A stretch of DNA of 64,000 nt from Paenibacillus wynnii (GTDB lineage: Bacteria > Bacillota > Bacilli > Paenibacillales > Paenibacillaceae): the NCBI RefSeq assembly GCF_000757885.1, contig NZ_JQCR01000003.1:1054001-1118000 (forward strand), written 5' to 3'. Shown piece after piece: positions 26,150 through 35,172 of this stretch (the stretch's first letter is position 1; the number at the start of each line of letters is the position of its first letter). A program made the translations under genes and the position numbers. The notes below the pieces were generated by a model. The model did not search any database. It was not told the DNA's origin and saw only the letters and a list, made by a program, of their open reading frames with translations.

Positions 26150-26977
26150 GTGAATCAGCCCACAACAATTACAGGCCGTCTACTTGAAAATCTAACGGTC
26201 ACGGTAACACATGCTCAGCTAAGCAGTAAATACCCGGGTTGGAACCGCACGAATGAGACTCCTTCCTTCAATAGGCTGTATTTCATAGATAGGGGTGAAG
26301 GAAAGGTGATCCTCAATGGAATCACTCATTTTCCCAAACCGGGTCAACTAATGATTATGCCGGCCGGAAGCACCCAAACGACTGAGACCTCAACGGAGAA
26401 TCCATATTCACGTTATTATTGTCATTTCGAGGCTCGTATCGGGGAATGGCCGTTGTTCCACTCCGCTAACAAGCTGTTTATCAGTGACGCCCCCGATCCT
26501 GACGCTGCACGGGAAATCTTCTCCGACATGATCCACCAGCTGCAAAATAACGATGTTCTATCCACGCTGCGTATTCAATCCTATCTCCTGAACCTGGTCG
26601 CCTTATGTCTGGAATCCGGTGGTTACACGGATTTCATGCAGGAATTTATCCAGACCCGTGATCAAGGAAAGCTCGCCCATGTCCTTAATTACATTGATGA
26701 GCGCCTGAATAAACCTTTGGAGGTGGAAGAGTTAGCCGAACTTGTCCACCTTCACCCGAATTATTTCATTCCTTACTTTAAAAAGTTCATGGGTGTTCCC
26801 CCTATGCATTATGTGCACCTGAAACGGATGGAATTTGCTAAAAGGCTGCTGTCCTATTCGGATTCCACCATCTCAGACATCGCGGAACAGGTCGGGATGG
26901 AACTGGCCCATTTCTCTAAATATTTCAAAAAGTTAAGCGGAGTCTCTCCTTCTGCTTACCGAAACAGTACGAAATAG
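26150..26977 (+). CDS. AraC family transcriptional regulator
   Basis: The 275-residue protein has an N-terminal cupin-like sensor (FIDRGEGKVILNGITHFPKP) and two C-terminal helix-turn-helix units. The first is LEVEELAELVHLHPNYFIPY and the second ISDIAEQVGMELAHFSKYFK. AGAAGGAGTGAG precedes GTG 26150. It is divergent from the sugar dehydrogenase operon and followed by the SDR gene, so it likely senses the sugar substrate and controls both. Confidence 0.9.
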   Translation: MNQPTTITGRLLENLTVTVTHAQLSSKYPGWNRTNETPSFNRLYFIDRGEGKVILNGITHFPKPGQLMIMPAGSTQTTETSTENPYSRYYCHFEARIGEWPLFHSANKLFISDAPDPDAAREIFSDMIHQLQNNDVLSTLRIQSYLLNLVALCLESGGYTDFMQEFIQTRDQGKLAHVLNYIDERLNKPLEVEELAELVHLHPNYFIPYFKKFMGVPPMHYVHLKRMEFAKRLLSYSDSTISDIAEQVGMELAHFSKYFKKLSGVSPSAYRNSTK

Positions 26978-27007
26978 AATAAGTAACCTAATGGAGGAGT
27001 GATAGTC

Positions 27008-27862
27008 ATGACTGAATTATCCTTACATCCCGCATTGATCGGTAAAATTGTTGTAATCACAGGCGGTGCTGGAATATTATGTCGCGCGATGGCAGAAGAA
27101 CTAGGTCGTCAAGGCGCCCGGGTTGTCATCTTAAACCGCACCTTGGATAAAGGCGCTCAAGTGGCAGATCAGGTTATAGCTGCAGGAGGCCAAGCCGTCG
27201 CTTATCCCTGTGATGTTACAGATAAAGACAGTGTACTCCGCGCGGCAGATGAAGTATTGAAGCACTGGGGACCTTGCGACCTGCTAATTAACGGGGCAGG
27301 AGGAAACGATCCCAGCGCGAATACGACCCACGAGACCTTCAAGACCGAAGATTTGGAGAACCCGAACGTTCTCTCCTTTTTTGATCTAAGTGTTCCGGGA
27401 TTTCGTCAGGTCATGGACTTAAATATGATGGGTACCTTGATTCCTACGCAAGTCTTTGCCAAGCAGATGCTTGGTCGTCAAGGTACTTCTGTGATTAATA
27501 TTTCCTCCATGAGCGCGGCATCTCCAATGACCAAGGTACCGGCATATAGTGCCGCCAAAGCAGGCGTAAATAATCTAACGCAGTGGTTAGCAGTACATTT
27601 GGCAGAGGCAGGGATACGTGTGAATGCTATCGCCCCGGGATTCTTTCTGACCCAACAGAATGAGAAGCTGCTTATACAAGAAAATGGAGAGCTCACAGAA
27701 CGCTCTCGAAAAATCATCGCGCATACTCCTATGCGCCGTTTTGGTAAGCCCGAGGATCTGCTCGGCACCCTTTTATGGCTTGCGGATGAGCGGATGTCCG
27801 GCTTTATTACCGGGATAACCGTTCCCGTAGATGGTGGATTTATGGCTTACTCGGGGGTGTAA
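27008..27862 (+). CDS. SDR oxidoreductase, D-mannonate/fructuronate reductase-like
   Basis: This short-chain dehydrogenase starts with the cofactor site KIVVITGGAGILCRAMAEEL; the GILC form is seen in the YjmF/UxuB-like branch that interconverts D-mannonate and D-fructuronate. LINGAGGND replaces NNAG. The catalytic Ser is in NISSMSA, and Tyr and Lys are in YSAAKAG. The C-terminal VPVDGGF is standard. ATG 27008 is chosen because GGAGGAG lies ten bases upstream; a GTG at 26999 overlaps that site. It is 30 bases after the AraC gene. The substrate assignment is from resemblance only. Confidence 0.85.
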   Translation: MTELSLHPALIGKIVVITGGAGILCRAMAEELGRQGARVVILNRTLDKGAQVADQVIAAGGQAVAYPCDVTDKDSVLRAADEVLKHWGPCDLLINGAGGNDPSANTTHETFKTEDLENPNVLSFFDLSVPGFRQVMDLNMMGTLIPTQVFAKQMLGRQGTSVINISSMSAASPMTKVPAYSAAKAGVNNLTQWLAVHLAEAGIRVNAIAPGFFLTQQNEKLLIQENGELTERSRKIIAHTPMRRFGKPEDLLGTLLWLADERMSGFITGITVPVDGGFMAYSGV

Positions 27863-27875
27863 ATGTCATGAAGAA

Positions 27876-27918
27876 ATTAAAAAAGCAGCCAGGACATGTA
27901 CCTCATGTCCTAGCTGCT
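27876..27918. terminator. Bidirectional terminator between SDR and DinB genes
   Basis: AGCAGCCAGGACATG and CATGTCCTAGCTGCT pair with a single mismatch. A run of A precedes it, so it is strongest on the minus strand after the DinB gene. Confidence 0.8.
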
Positions 27919-27923
27919 GTTCA

Positions 27924-28463
27924 TCAGATCTTAATCTCTAAAAACTCCTCCAAACGCTTCTTTTGTAAGAAGTGATGGCGATAATGCATTTCGGTTAAAT
28001 AGAACCACTCGTAGGCATTCAATGCCCCTAATCTAGGATGCGGGCTAGTACGAGTGGTCGGAATTCCAGCCAGTAAGGGTTCAACTTCACGCATTTTCTT
28101 AAGAACTAGATGCAATCCTTCTGACAACTGCTCCTTGCTTACAGGTTGTAAAGGGGTGTATTCCTTAGAAGGTGGAACCTGGATGGAGGTTGGGAGGAAG
28201 CCTTCAATCTCGAATACAGCTTTACCAGCGTCTGTTTTAACCTCAGCTGTTTCTGGTGTTGTATCCATAACACGACAAACTTCGATATTGCGAAGCCCCA
28301 TAAATTGAGCGGATTGAATTAAATGCAAATACATTTGTCCCATTGACCACTTGTCCTCTTGCGGTTTAAGCAGAAGCTGCTCCATATTATAGGCTTCCAG
28401 ATCTTGAAGGTAGATGTTGACTGTATCCTCAAATCGCTGCAGATATTCTTTCGTATTCATCAT
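27924..28463 (-). CDS. DinB superfamily protein
   Basis: The 179-residue four-helix protein has the DinB/YfiT metal-site pattern: KWSMGQMYLHLIQSAQ near residue 50 and EMHYRHHFLQKKRL at the C-terminus, supplying histidines. DinB-like proteins are often bacillithiol-dependent transferases or have unknown function. ATG 28463 is used; ATG ATG AAT begins the frame. It is flanked by terminators on both sides and so is monocistronic. Confidence 0.82.
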   Translation of the reverse strand: MMNTKEYLQRFEDTVNIYLQDLEAYNMEQLLLKPQEDKWSMGQMYLHLIQSAQFMGLRNIEVCRVMDTTPETAEVKTDAGKAVFEIEGFLPTSIQVPPSKEYTPLQPVSKEQLSEGLHLVLKKMREVEPLLAGIPTTRTSPHPRLGALNAYEWFYLTEMHYRHHFLQKKRLEEFLEIKI

Positions 28464-28505
28464 TGAATCATTTCTCCTTTGTGATTGGTGTGGCTTCAGT
28501 ATATA

Positions 28506-28541
28506 AAAACGCTACTGACAGCATTATGTCAGTAGCGTTTT
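28506..28541 (-). terminator. Terminator overlapping the WYL gene stop codon
   Basis: AAAACGCTACTGACA and TGTCAGTAGCGTTTT are perfect 15-base arms with a six-base loop. The TGA stop of the WYL regulator lies inside the hairpin, an economical arrangement. Confidence 0.92.
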
Positions 28542-29473
28542 AACATATTTTCAGCTTCCAACCGTACTTTTTGCCTGAGAATCTCCGGCTCCAGCACGAC
28601 GGCACCTCCACCCCATCCCAACACCCAATCCAACACCTCTTCAGGTTCACGAACTCTTAGCGTTACAAGCAGTCCGTCTTCTTGATCTTCCATATGCTCC
28701 ATGTAATAGTACGGATTGTCCTTAACCCTGGATGCAAGCTCGGGGCGAATCAATAACCGGACAAGAAGATTTCTGTCATCTATAGGTTTATACGAATGTA
28801 ACTGAAAGTCCTCCGCTAAAATAAAGGTTTCCTTCAGTAGCTCGAGACTTTGTATTCTGCTTACACGAAAATGACGAAGCCCTTGCCGGACATGACAAAA
28901 GGCAACCAGAATCCATCCTCCATTGATGAACACAAGACCATATGGATCAATTTCGCGAGACATGCGTGGATCCTCGGAGGCATCAGGTTTAACTTTTGCA
29001 TAGATCATCCGTACTTTACGTTTCCCCTGTATCGCCTCACGCAAGCTCCCGAGCAGTTCCGCATTCGTCTTATTGATTCTTCTGGACTTGCTTATAATCT
29101 TCATCCCCTCACGAATCCGCAAGGATTCGAGGCGTACATTTTCAGGTAAAACCGCCTCAATCTTACTGCGTCCTGCCATAGCCTTAGCCCTATAGTCCGC
29201 ATCAAACTGTTGCTCTACAAAATCAATTCCGATCAACAATGTGACTGCTTCATCCGCCGTAAAGCTCACAGGGGGCAGAAAATAACCCTCCATCAAAGAG
29301 TAACCCATCCCCGGCGCTCCTATGACGGGCACTCCAGCTTCACTTAGCGCTTGTACATCTCGGTAAATGGTTCGAATGCTTGTCTCGAAAGTACCCGCTA
29401 AATCCTCTGCTCGCTGCATTCCCTTGCGCTGTAATTCAAGGATAATCGCCAGCAGTCGATCTGTTTTATTCAT
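28529..29473 (-). CDS. HTH/WYL domain transcriptional regulator (YafY-like)
   Basis: The 314-residue protein has an N-terminal winged helix (MNKTDRLLAIILELQRKGMQ, then FETSIRTIYRDVQALSEAGV) and a central WYL domain (GKRKVRMIYAK ... EIDPYGLVFINGGWILVAFC). It ends with the WCX region. WYL domains sense ligands, sometimes nucleic acids or nucleotides, and regulators of this layout occur in metabolic and defence loci. It is next to the DinB gene but ends in its own terminator. Confidence 0.9.
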   Translation of the reverse strand: MNKTDRLLAIILELQRKGMQRAEDLAGTFETSIRTIYRDVQALSEAGVPVIGAPGMGYSLMEGYFLPPVSFTADEAVTLLIGIDFVEQQFDADYRAKAMAGRSKIEAVLPENVRLESLRIREGMKIISKSRRINKTNAELLGSLREAIQGKRKVRMIYAKVKPDASEDPRMSREIDPYGLVFINGGWILVAFCHVRQGLRHFRVSRIQSLELLKETFILAEDFQLHSYKPIDDRNLLVRLLIRPELASRVKDNPYYYMEHMEDQEDGLLVTLRVREPEEVLDWVLGWGGGAVVLEPEILRQKVRLEAENMLKRY

Positions 29474-29533
29474 GGCTTTTGCCCCTTATTGTTACTTAGA
29501 ACAACTGTAGCCCAGCCAAGAATAAATGTCCAC

Positions 29534-30424
29534 TTATTGAATTAACTTCTGCTGCAATAAGGCAGCCAGCTCCTCATGATGCTCCCAAACCATAGGACGA
29601 ATATCATTTGAAGGGATAAACATCTGATCAGCAGCGCTGCTTTTTACGGTCCACACCACAGGAATATTTAACCCGAGAGCATAACCAGCTGCAAAATACA
29701 CCTCAGGGCCTTGCCCGCTGATATCCGCTATAATGAGCTTGCTTTCAGCGATCAGTTCCATAGAAAAGGGCTCAGGATTCACAGTTTCGGATGAATTTAA
29801 AATTCGCGGCATGTACCCGCACTGTTCAATTTTCGGGAGAACTTTTTCTAACCATTGAACGGAACTCTCCTCTTCCTCCGAGATCAGCAGGACGCAGGAT
29901 TTCAACTTTCTTCCTCCGGCCCTGGCAGCCGCTTCTCTCCAGCCGTTTTCGGTGAGTCGAAAGGTCATCCCTTCCCTAAGAATGGATTGCTCGTTTTTCA
30001 GCCTATCAATAATAAATACCAGTTCTTGTATATTAGGAGAATACGTCAAGTTATAACTGTGGGTTAATGGGATCACAACCGGATCGTCCGGCCCTTGGGA
30101 ATGTCTGTACAAGTATTGCAGGAATCGATTTCCCTTTTCCTCTAACGTAACTGGTATTTTCGGAGAATTCATGAGACTCTCTAAATCCTCAATCGATAGG
30201 GCTATTCTTTCATCGCAATCGGTTTGCTCCCGTATAAACGCAGATACTATAGGAAACATTTGATGTTTCGTCCCATGCGAAAACGCATTGATTGGTTCAT
30301 AGCTGTCCCTTAGCAGATTATACGAACCATCGGGTGAACAATGACAGTTTACATACCGATCATAGTCACCTTGTACTTCTACAGAGACCAATTCATCACA
30401 GAACAAACAATATTTCTTACTCAT
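29534..30424 (-). CDS. Zinc-ribbon protein with NDT/TIR-like C-terminal domain
   Basis: The 296-residue protein starts KKYCLFCDELVSVEV with CHCSPDG further on, which together look like a four-cysteine zinc ribbon. A middle helical part follows (about 60-165). The C-terminal half (about 170-296) reads KSCVLLISEEEE, then ESKLIIADISGQGPEVYFAA and GYALGLNIPVVW. The DISGxxPEVYFxxGYAxG pattern belongs to the nucleoside 2-deoxyribosyltransferase-like/TIR-like fold, where the Glu is a candidate nucleophile. These domains cleave N-glycosidic bonds or NAD in some defence systems, but housekeeping roles are possible. The gene stands alone between two unrelated genes. Function is unknown. Confidence 0.65.
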   Translation of the reverse strand: MSKKYCLFCDELVSVEVQGDYDRYVNCHCSPDGSYNLLRDSYEPINAFSHGTKHQMFPIVSAFIREQTDCDERIALSIEDLESLMNSPKIPVTLEEKGNRFLQYLYRHSQGPDDPVVIPLTHSYNLTYSPNIQELVFIIDRLKNEQSILREGMTFRLTENGWREAAARAGGRKLKSCVLLISEEEESSVQWLEKVLPKIEQCGYMPRILNSSETVNPEPFSMELIAESKLIIADISGQGPEVYFAAGYALGLNIPVVWTVKSSAADQMFIPSNDIRPMVWEHHEELAALLQQKLIQ

Positions 30425-30517
30425 CGCAGTTTACCACCTCAATTTCTTTAGTCCTCTCCTAGGGTAACAAGTTTTATTTGAAAAGTAGATAAGAAAATAT
30501 TTCCATTTAAATGAAAG

Positions 30518-31564
30518 CTATGCCAATCCAAAAGCATGAACAAGAAGAAATCCTAGTATTGAGAGCAATACAGACCCAATGAGACCTGCCAAAAAAGGCT
30601 TCTTCCCCAACCGCCGAAATGTCGCTATATCCACACCCAACCCAAGCCCCGCCATCGCCATGGCTATCAATAAATAAGCAATAACAATAATCAATTCTGT
30701 GATCTTTCCCGGTAATATTCCTAAGGTGTTGAAACCGCTCATCATCAGAAAACCTAAGATAAACCAAGGTACAGGTAGCTTTCTCCATTGTATCCCTTTG
30801 GGTTTGCCTTCTCTCTTACGCTCCTTACGACCTTCCCACACAGCAATGATCAGAGCTACAGGAACTAACATGGCCACCCGGGTAAGCTTCACAATCACCG
30901 CAATATCAACCGCTTCTTGCCCTCCCGGCGCAGCCGCTGCGATTACATGTGCCACTTCATGCAGAGTAGCCCCTGACAAGATCCCGTATCCTGCTGGACT
31001 TAAACCTAGAATGGAATACATGATCGTGTATAACAACGTGAAAATCGTCCCGAGGATCGCCACCGTAGCCGCACTTACTGCCGTTTCGTTATCGCTTGCC
31101 TTGATTTGAGGAGATATAGCAACCACCGCGGCGGCGCCGCAAATCGCTGTTCCGCAAGCCGTTAGGAGTCCGAGCTTCCGATCTACCTTCAACCAGCGGG
31201 TTAACCCGTACACTGTGAACAGTGTAAATATAATGTTAATTACGGCAATCGCCCCTACTTTAGGCCCTGCATGTAAGATATCACCCAAATTAAGCTTCAT
31301 CCCGAGCAATATAATGCCGACTCTTAACAATCTTTTACTTGAAAAAGTGATCCCAGACACCGCTTGGTGTGGAACACCTACAATCGCCCTTATCAGAATC
31401 CCCAGCAGGATAGCCAGAACAAGCTGCCCCATTATACTTAGGAAAGGAAGAGCGGCTAAACCCTTCGCTGTAACGGACAGTACGAACGTGAGAATTAATC
31501 CTTGAATAAACCCCACATTTATCCTTTGGTGTGATTTGGTTTTTGCCATAAGTGTGTGTTCCAT
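30518..31564 (-). CDS. YeiH/UPF0324 family membrane protein, putative sulfate exporter
   Basis: The roughly 348-residue protein has about ten membrane helices and the family segments GLLTACGTAICGAAAVVAI and GYGILSGATLHEVAHVIAA. YeiH proteins are annotated as putative sulfate or sulfite exporters. The frame also has an ATG at 31579; the ATG at 31564 is preferred because GGGAGTGAG lies just upstream. It is divergent from a LysR regulator, the same arrangement as yeiH with yeiE or cysL-type genes elsewhere. Confidence 0.85.
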   Translation of the reverse strand: MEHTLMAKTKSHQRINVGFIQGLILTFVLSVTAKGLAALPFLSIMGQLVLAILLGILIRAIVGVPHQAVSGITFSSKRLLRVGIILLGMKLNLGDILHAGPKVGAIAVINIIFTLFTVYGLTRWLKVDRKLGLLTACGTAICGAAAVVAISPQIKASDNETAVSAATVAILGTIFTLLYTIMYSILGLSPAGYGILSGATLHEVAHVIAAAAPGGQEAVDIAVIVKLTRVAMLVPVALIIAVWEGRKERKREGKPKGIQWRKLPVPWFILGFLMMSGFNTLGILPGKITELIIVIAYLLIAMAMAGLGLGVDIATFRRLGKKPFLAGLIGSVLLSILGFLLVHAFGLA

Positions 31565-31752
31565 ACTTCTCACTCCCATTCACCGATCATCGGATCTCTT
31601 AGCTTCACTATAGAAGCATTAGAGGAGGAAGTGAAATACTACTTTGCTATCTGTATCATTATAAAAACTTATGATTGAATTGAAAATTATGCTAAAATGA
31701 GCCTAATAGGCTTATAAACAGGGATTAATATGAATAACAATGAGGGATTGTA

Positions 31753-32649
31753 ATGATAGTAGATGCATTGCGGGTATTTGTAACTGTAGCAGAGCAGAGC
31801 CATTTCTCCAAAGCTGGGGAGCTGTTGAACCTCTCTCAACCGGGGGTCAGTCTGCATATTCGAAATCTGGAGAATGAACTGGGGGCGAAGCTGCTCCACC
31901 GTTCTCCCAAGCAGGTTCGCCTGACGGAGGCGGGGGCAATTCTATATAAACATGCCAAGCAAATCTTAACCCACTATGAAGAAGCCGGACAGGAGATTCA
32001 AATGCTGCAGGATCAGGTGACAGGCAGTATACATATAGGAGCCAGCTTTACGGTTGGTGAATATATTTTGCCGGCAAAGCTTGCAGAATTCGCGAATCAG
32101 TACCCGCAGGTCAACCTGCAGGTTACCATCGGAAATACAGAAGAAGTAATTGGAGCCGTACGCACGAATCAACTGGATATTGGATTTATCGAAGGCGAAA
32201 CACAAGATGCGGACTTAACCGTGATTCCCTATATGAAAGACGAAATGATTGTCGTCTCCCCAACGGATCACCCTCTATCGGATAATATTGTCGTTGAGAA
32301 AGAAATGCTGCGAGATCAAGTGTGGGTACTTCGGGAGCATGGCTCAGGAACGCGTGCCTTCAGCGATCATTTCATGGAGGAAACGAATATTAATGTGAAG
32401 AGATCCTACGTCTTTAACAGCAGCCAGGGCGTCAAGGAGGCGGTATCTGCTGGATTGGGTATTGCCATGTTATCCAGATGGATTGTGCGGAAAGAGTTGG
32501 CTAGCGGTGAGATCAAGGAATTGCGGATTAGACACAATCATCTAGAAAGAGACTTTTCCATTATCCGTCATAAAGACAGCACAAGCTCTATGGCACTCAA
32601 TGTATTTTTACAAAAGCTGCTGGTAAGAACCGAAAGCCGGAGAGAATAG
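31753..32649 (+). CDS. LysR family regulator, CysL/YeiE-like
   Basis: The 298-residue regulator has an N-terminal helix-turn-helix (HFSKAGELLNLSQPGVSLHI) and a periplasmic-binding-like effector domain beginning GSIHIGASFTVGEYILP. It most resembles regulators of sulfur metabolism and lies divergent from the YeiH exporter. About 175 bases between the genes leave room for both promoters and LysR sites. The regulated gene is inferred from position. Confidence 0.88.
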   Translation: MIVDALRVFVTVAEQSHFSKAGELLNLSQPGVSLHIRNLENELGAKLLHRSPKQVRLTEAGAILYKHAKQILTHYEEAGQEIQMLQDQVTGSIHIGASFTVGEYILPAKLAEFANQYPQVNLQVTIGNTEEVIGAVRTNQLDIGFIEGETQDADLTVIPYMKDEMIVVSPTDHPLSDNIVVEKEMLRDQVWVLREHGSGTRAFSDHFMEETNINVKRSYVFNSSQGVKEAVSAGLGIAMLSRWIVRKELASGEIKELRIRHNHLERDFSIIRHKDSTSSMALNVFLQKLLVRTESRRE

Positions 32650-32676
32650 TTCTCCCCGGCTCAATGTCCCGTTAGT

Positions 32677-33018
32677 TCAATCCTTGTAAGCGATCCCATC
32701 AATCATCATCAGACAATCCGTATCGATAAATTCTGTTGTTGTTGTCATTCGTGCAGGAAATTTATCTTTTTCAAAATACTCCATAAACACCCGTTCCATT
32801 TCAGGCAAATCAGCAATGTTTTTGAGATATACGTTTACCTTTACAATATTCTCAAGAGGAACATTAACTTCATTTAGAGTATCCTTTAAGAATCTAAAAG
32901 CTTCGTGTATTTGTTGTGTGAAGCTCTCCCCAAAACCCCTATGTAATCCTAAAAAAACGTAATCTCCTGCTACGACTGCCGTTGAATAACTATATGGCGT
33001 TGTAATCCGTGTGATCAT
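32677..33018 (-). CDS. RidA/YjgF family protein
   Basis: The 113-residue protein is of the trimeric RidA family, which deaminates reactive enamines or imines. It has VNVYLKNIADLPEMERVFME and then KFPARMTTTTEF, where the Arg fits the substrate-binding Arg. The usual final VEIE is replaced by MMIDG, so activity may differ from classical RidA. Its start overlaps the end of the upstream kinase-like gene by 29 bases, and it is the last gene of the operon. Confidence 0.82.
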   Translation of the reverse strand: MITRITTPYSYSTAVVAGDYVFLGLHRGFGESFTQQIHEAFRFLKDTLNEVNVPLENIVKVNVYLKNIADLPEMERVFMEYFEKDKFPARMTTTTEFIDTDCLMMIDGIAYKD

Positions 33019-33898
33019 CCTTAGTCCTCCTAATTTGAGCTTTCCAATATTCCCATGCCTCTAAGTATTCCGACAGATCATGGGGGTGATGCTTTTTACT
33101 AAGACCAATACGACAATAGAGTTGAACGGATACTTCATCCATTAACCTTGATCTGTCCATATAACTCTCTTCAATGTCAAGATCTTCGAAGGCTGCAAAT
33201 AAGGTATTGATATCTAAATCGTCTGGGGAAGAACAAAAAGCATAAAGAAAATCGTAGATTAAAGGACCCACCATAGGAGAAGGATCGATGACACCCATTA
33301 AAGTGGAGTTATCAAAAACAAAATTATGTACTCCAGTATCCCCATGCAACAAGTAACGCTCAGCCTGTTTCCCCTCTTCCTTGAACAATTTATTGACTAG
33401 TGATTTTACAAAGTTGTAATCTTCGGTGGTTAATAGATCCCCGATATTGTTTCTCGCTTCCTCGATGCCTATCTCATTGAATTCTTTCCATGATAGCAGC
33501 GGATACTCTAATCTCCCCCATATATTTGCCTTCGGATATTTGCTGTATGTATTAAATAGTTCATGAACAAGCACTCTTAACCAGTTGATTTTCTGTCCAC
33601 GATTAAAGTGAGTTGTACCTTTGATATACGAATAGATTAGATGGGAATGATCTGAGGCTGTATAAAGTACTTTTGGCATTAGTGTCGAGTTAGGATGATG
33701 TTTCAAAAAATCACTAACCAGCCGCACTTGATCGGGATCGTCAAATTTTAATATATAGTGGTTGTTAAGTTGGGAATCCAGTCTATACACGAGGCCGCTT
33801 GTAGTACCCGACAGCTTTTTAATCATTACGATTTCATCTCTGATGTGATGTAATTGGAATAATTCATTAATCTCCTCAAGTGTAGGTTCTAGCGTCAT
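32990..33898 (-). CDS. APH-family phosphotransferase
   Basis: The 302-residue protein has a kinase-like fold. It shows a nucleotide-binding strand with Lys (HYILKFDDPDQ), the catalytic Brenner motif HGDTGVHNFVFD, and the metal-binding Asp in GVIDPSP. This is the aminoglycoside/choline kinase superfamily; a resistance role is not implied. The ATG at 33898 overlaps the predicted original stop of the upstream ATPase as ATGA. Translational coupling in one operon is therefore likely. Confidence 0.85.
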   Translation of the reverse strand: MTLEPTLEEINELFQLHHIRDEIVMIKKLSGTTSGLVYRLDSQLNNHYILKFDDPDQVRLVSDFLKHHPNSTLMPKVLYTASDHSHLIYSYIKGTTHFNRGQKINWLRVLVHELFNTYSKYPKANIWGRLEYPLLSWKEFNEIGIEEARNNIGDLLTTEDYNFVKSLVNKLFKEEGKQAERYLLHGDTGVHNFVFDNSTLMGVIDPSPMVGPLIYDFLYAFCSSPDDLDINTLFAAFEDLDIEESYMDRSRLMDEVSVQLYCRIGLSKKHHPHDLSEYLEAWEYWKAQIRRTKDDHTDYNAI

Positions 33899-34442
33899 TC
33901 TTGCAGCTCCTTTATCCTATCAAGAATTCTATGTACCACTTCATCTGTGTTTAAAAGATCTGTATGAATTTGCTCTTTATATCTTTCAATGTTGGAGAAA
34001 GCTTTTAGACATTTTAGGGTTTGCTGATACGTCCATCCGCCTTCTTGATCCCCCGAGAAGCTAATCTCTGATATATCGTTTGTTCAGTAGCCATTAAACA
34101 GAAGTGGTAAACCTCGTTATCAATAGCTTGAAGACCCTTAACAATATAATCAAAGTTCACAGGCTTATAAATCGTCATTGGAACAATTATTGGTCTATTA
34201 TATTTCCTCTTTACCTCACTCAATGCTTGTACGGTTAGAGTTCGCCATAACTCCATATCCTGAAAATCATCCGTTCTTTCATCGTGTAATCTAACTTCTT
34301 CAGGAATAATTTTTCGCAGCATATAACCTATTTCTTCAGGATCAAATATCATACTGTTTGGAATACGTGACTGTAGTGTATGAGCAGCTGTGGTTTTACC
34401 TGCACCAAATGCCCCATTAATTAAGACAATTACAATGATCAC
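33895..34442 (-). pseudogene. AAA/TmrB-like P-loop protein, frameshifted in a G run
   Basis: The first part (GTG 34442 to about 34055) has a perfect Walker A, NGAFGAGKTTAAHTL, and the TmrB/AAA_33 layout. It then reads ASRGIKKADGRISKP and stops at 34014. With one more G in the G run near 34055-34060 the frame would continue as GGWTYQQTLKCLKAF and on through NTDEVVHRILDRIKELQE. It would end at a TGA overlapping the next start (ATGA). The intact product would be about 182 residues. A true frameshift or a homopolymer sequencing error both fit. The short product lacks the C-terminal part. Confidence 0.75.
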
Positions 34443-34469
34443 CCCCCATGATAGACTGAATATCCGAAC

Positions 34470-35156
34470 TCAATCTCTTAGATCTATCCAACCACTGTCT
34501 CTGGAATCACTTATTGTTTTAACAGCTATAAGGTCACCTTGTTCATTATAACCCTCGATATTAAAAGGAGTTGAAGCGGTTGAAGGCAGTAAAACGAACC
34601 AAATCGTTTGCTCTGAGGTTACTTTTGTAAGTTTGGCGTTGTATTTATCAGTGCCTTTGATATCAACGGTCACACTCTTAATTGATGCATTTAAGACATC
34701 GCCATAAACTAAAGGAAAGGGCGTTGATATGCCTTTTATAGCAGGTATACTCATATAATTGAGTGCAGACTTAGATTGCAGAGAACTCCCTATACTGAAT
34801 TCTCCACCCCAGCCCCATTTCCATCCGAGCCATGTTTTGCGTACATATTCTAACTGTAGATTACTTACTTCCTGTTTAATCCTATTCATAAAAAGAAGCA
34901 CGCCACCTTCAACCGGTTCTCGGTGAATTACATTTAACGTCGGACTCCGCCGAAAAAGTTGAATGGCTTCCTCCGCGGTTTTGCCGAGTGGGATGTGAAT
35001 GGTATCTTCCTGGCCCATCGCGTGGGACATTCGCTGATCTAAAAAGCCGCCAGGTCTGTCATACAAATATACAATTGCATAAAAAAGAAGTGCAGATGCT
35101 AAAATCAGTCCTGAACATATCCATATCCATCGATTTTGCTTAGTTCGTTTAGGCAT
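34470..35156 (-). CDS. Membrane-anchored protein of unknown function
   Basis: This 228-residue protein has one N-terminal membrane helix (WICSGLILASALLFYAIVYL) and an external part rich in beta strands, with no known domain. ATG 35156 follows GAAGGAG; the upstream in-frame part belongs to the preceding small gene in another frame. It lies 16 bases after the 33-residue membrane peptide and 27 bases before the P-loop gene, so it is inside a compact operon. Confidence 0.7.
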   Translation of the reverse strand: MPKRTKQNRWIWICSGLILASALLFYAIVYLYDRPGGFLDQRMSHAMGQEDTIHIPLGKTAEEAIQLFRRSPTLNVIHREPVEGGVLLFMNRIKQEVSNLQLEYVRKTWLGWKWGWGGEFSIGSSLQSKSALNYMSIPAIKGISTPFPLVYGDVLNASIKSVTVDIKGTDKYNAKLTKVTSEQTIWFVLLPSTASTPFNIEGYNEQGDLIAVKTISDSRDSGWIDLRD

Positions 35157-35172
35157 ACCCGACTCCTTCTTT

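Noticed and set aside
32990..33018. Overlap of APH and RidA genes as an annotation error
   Set aside because: Both reading frames are well supported by family motifs, so the 29-base overlap was kept.
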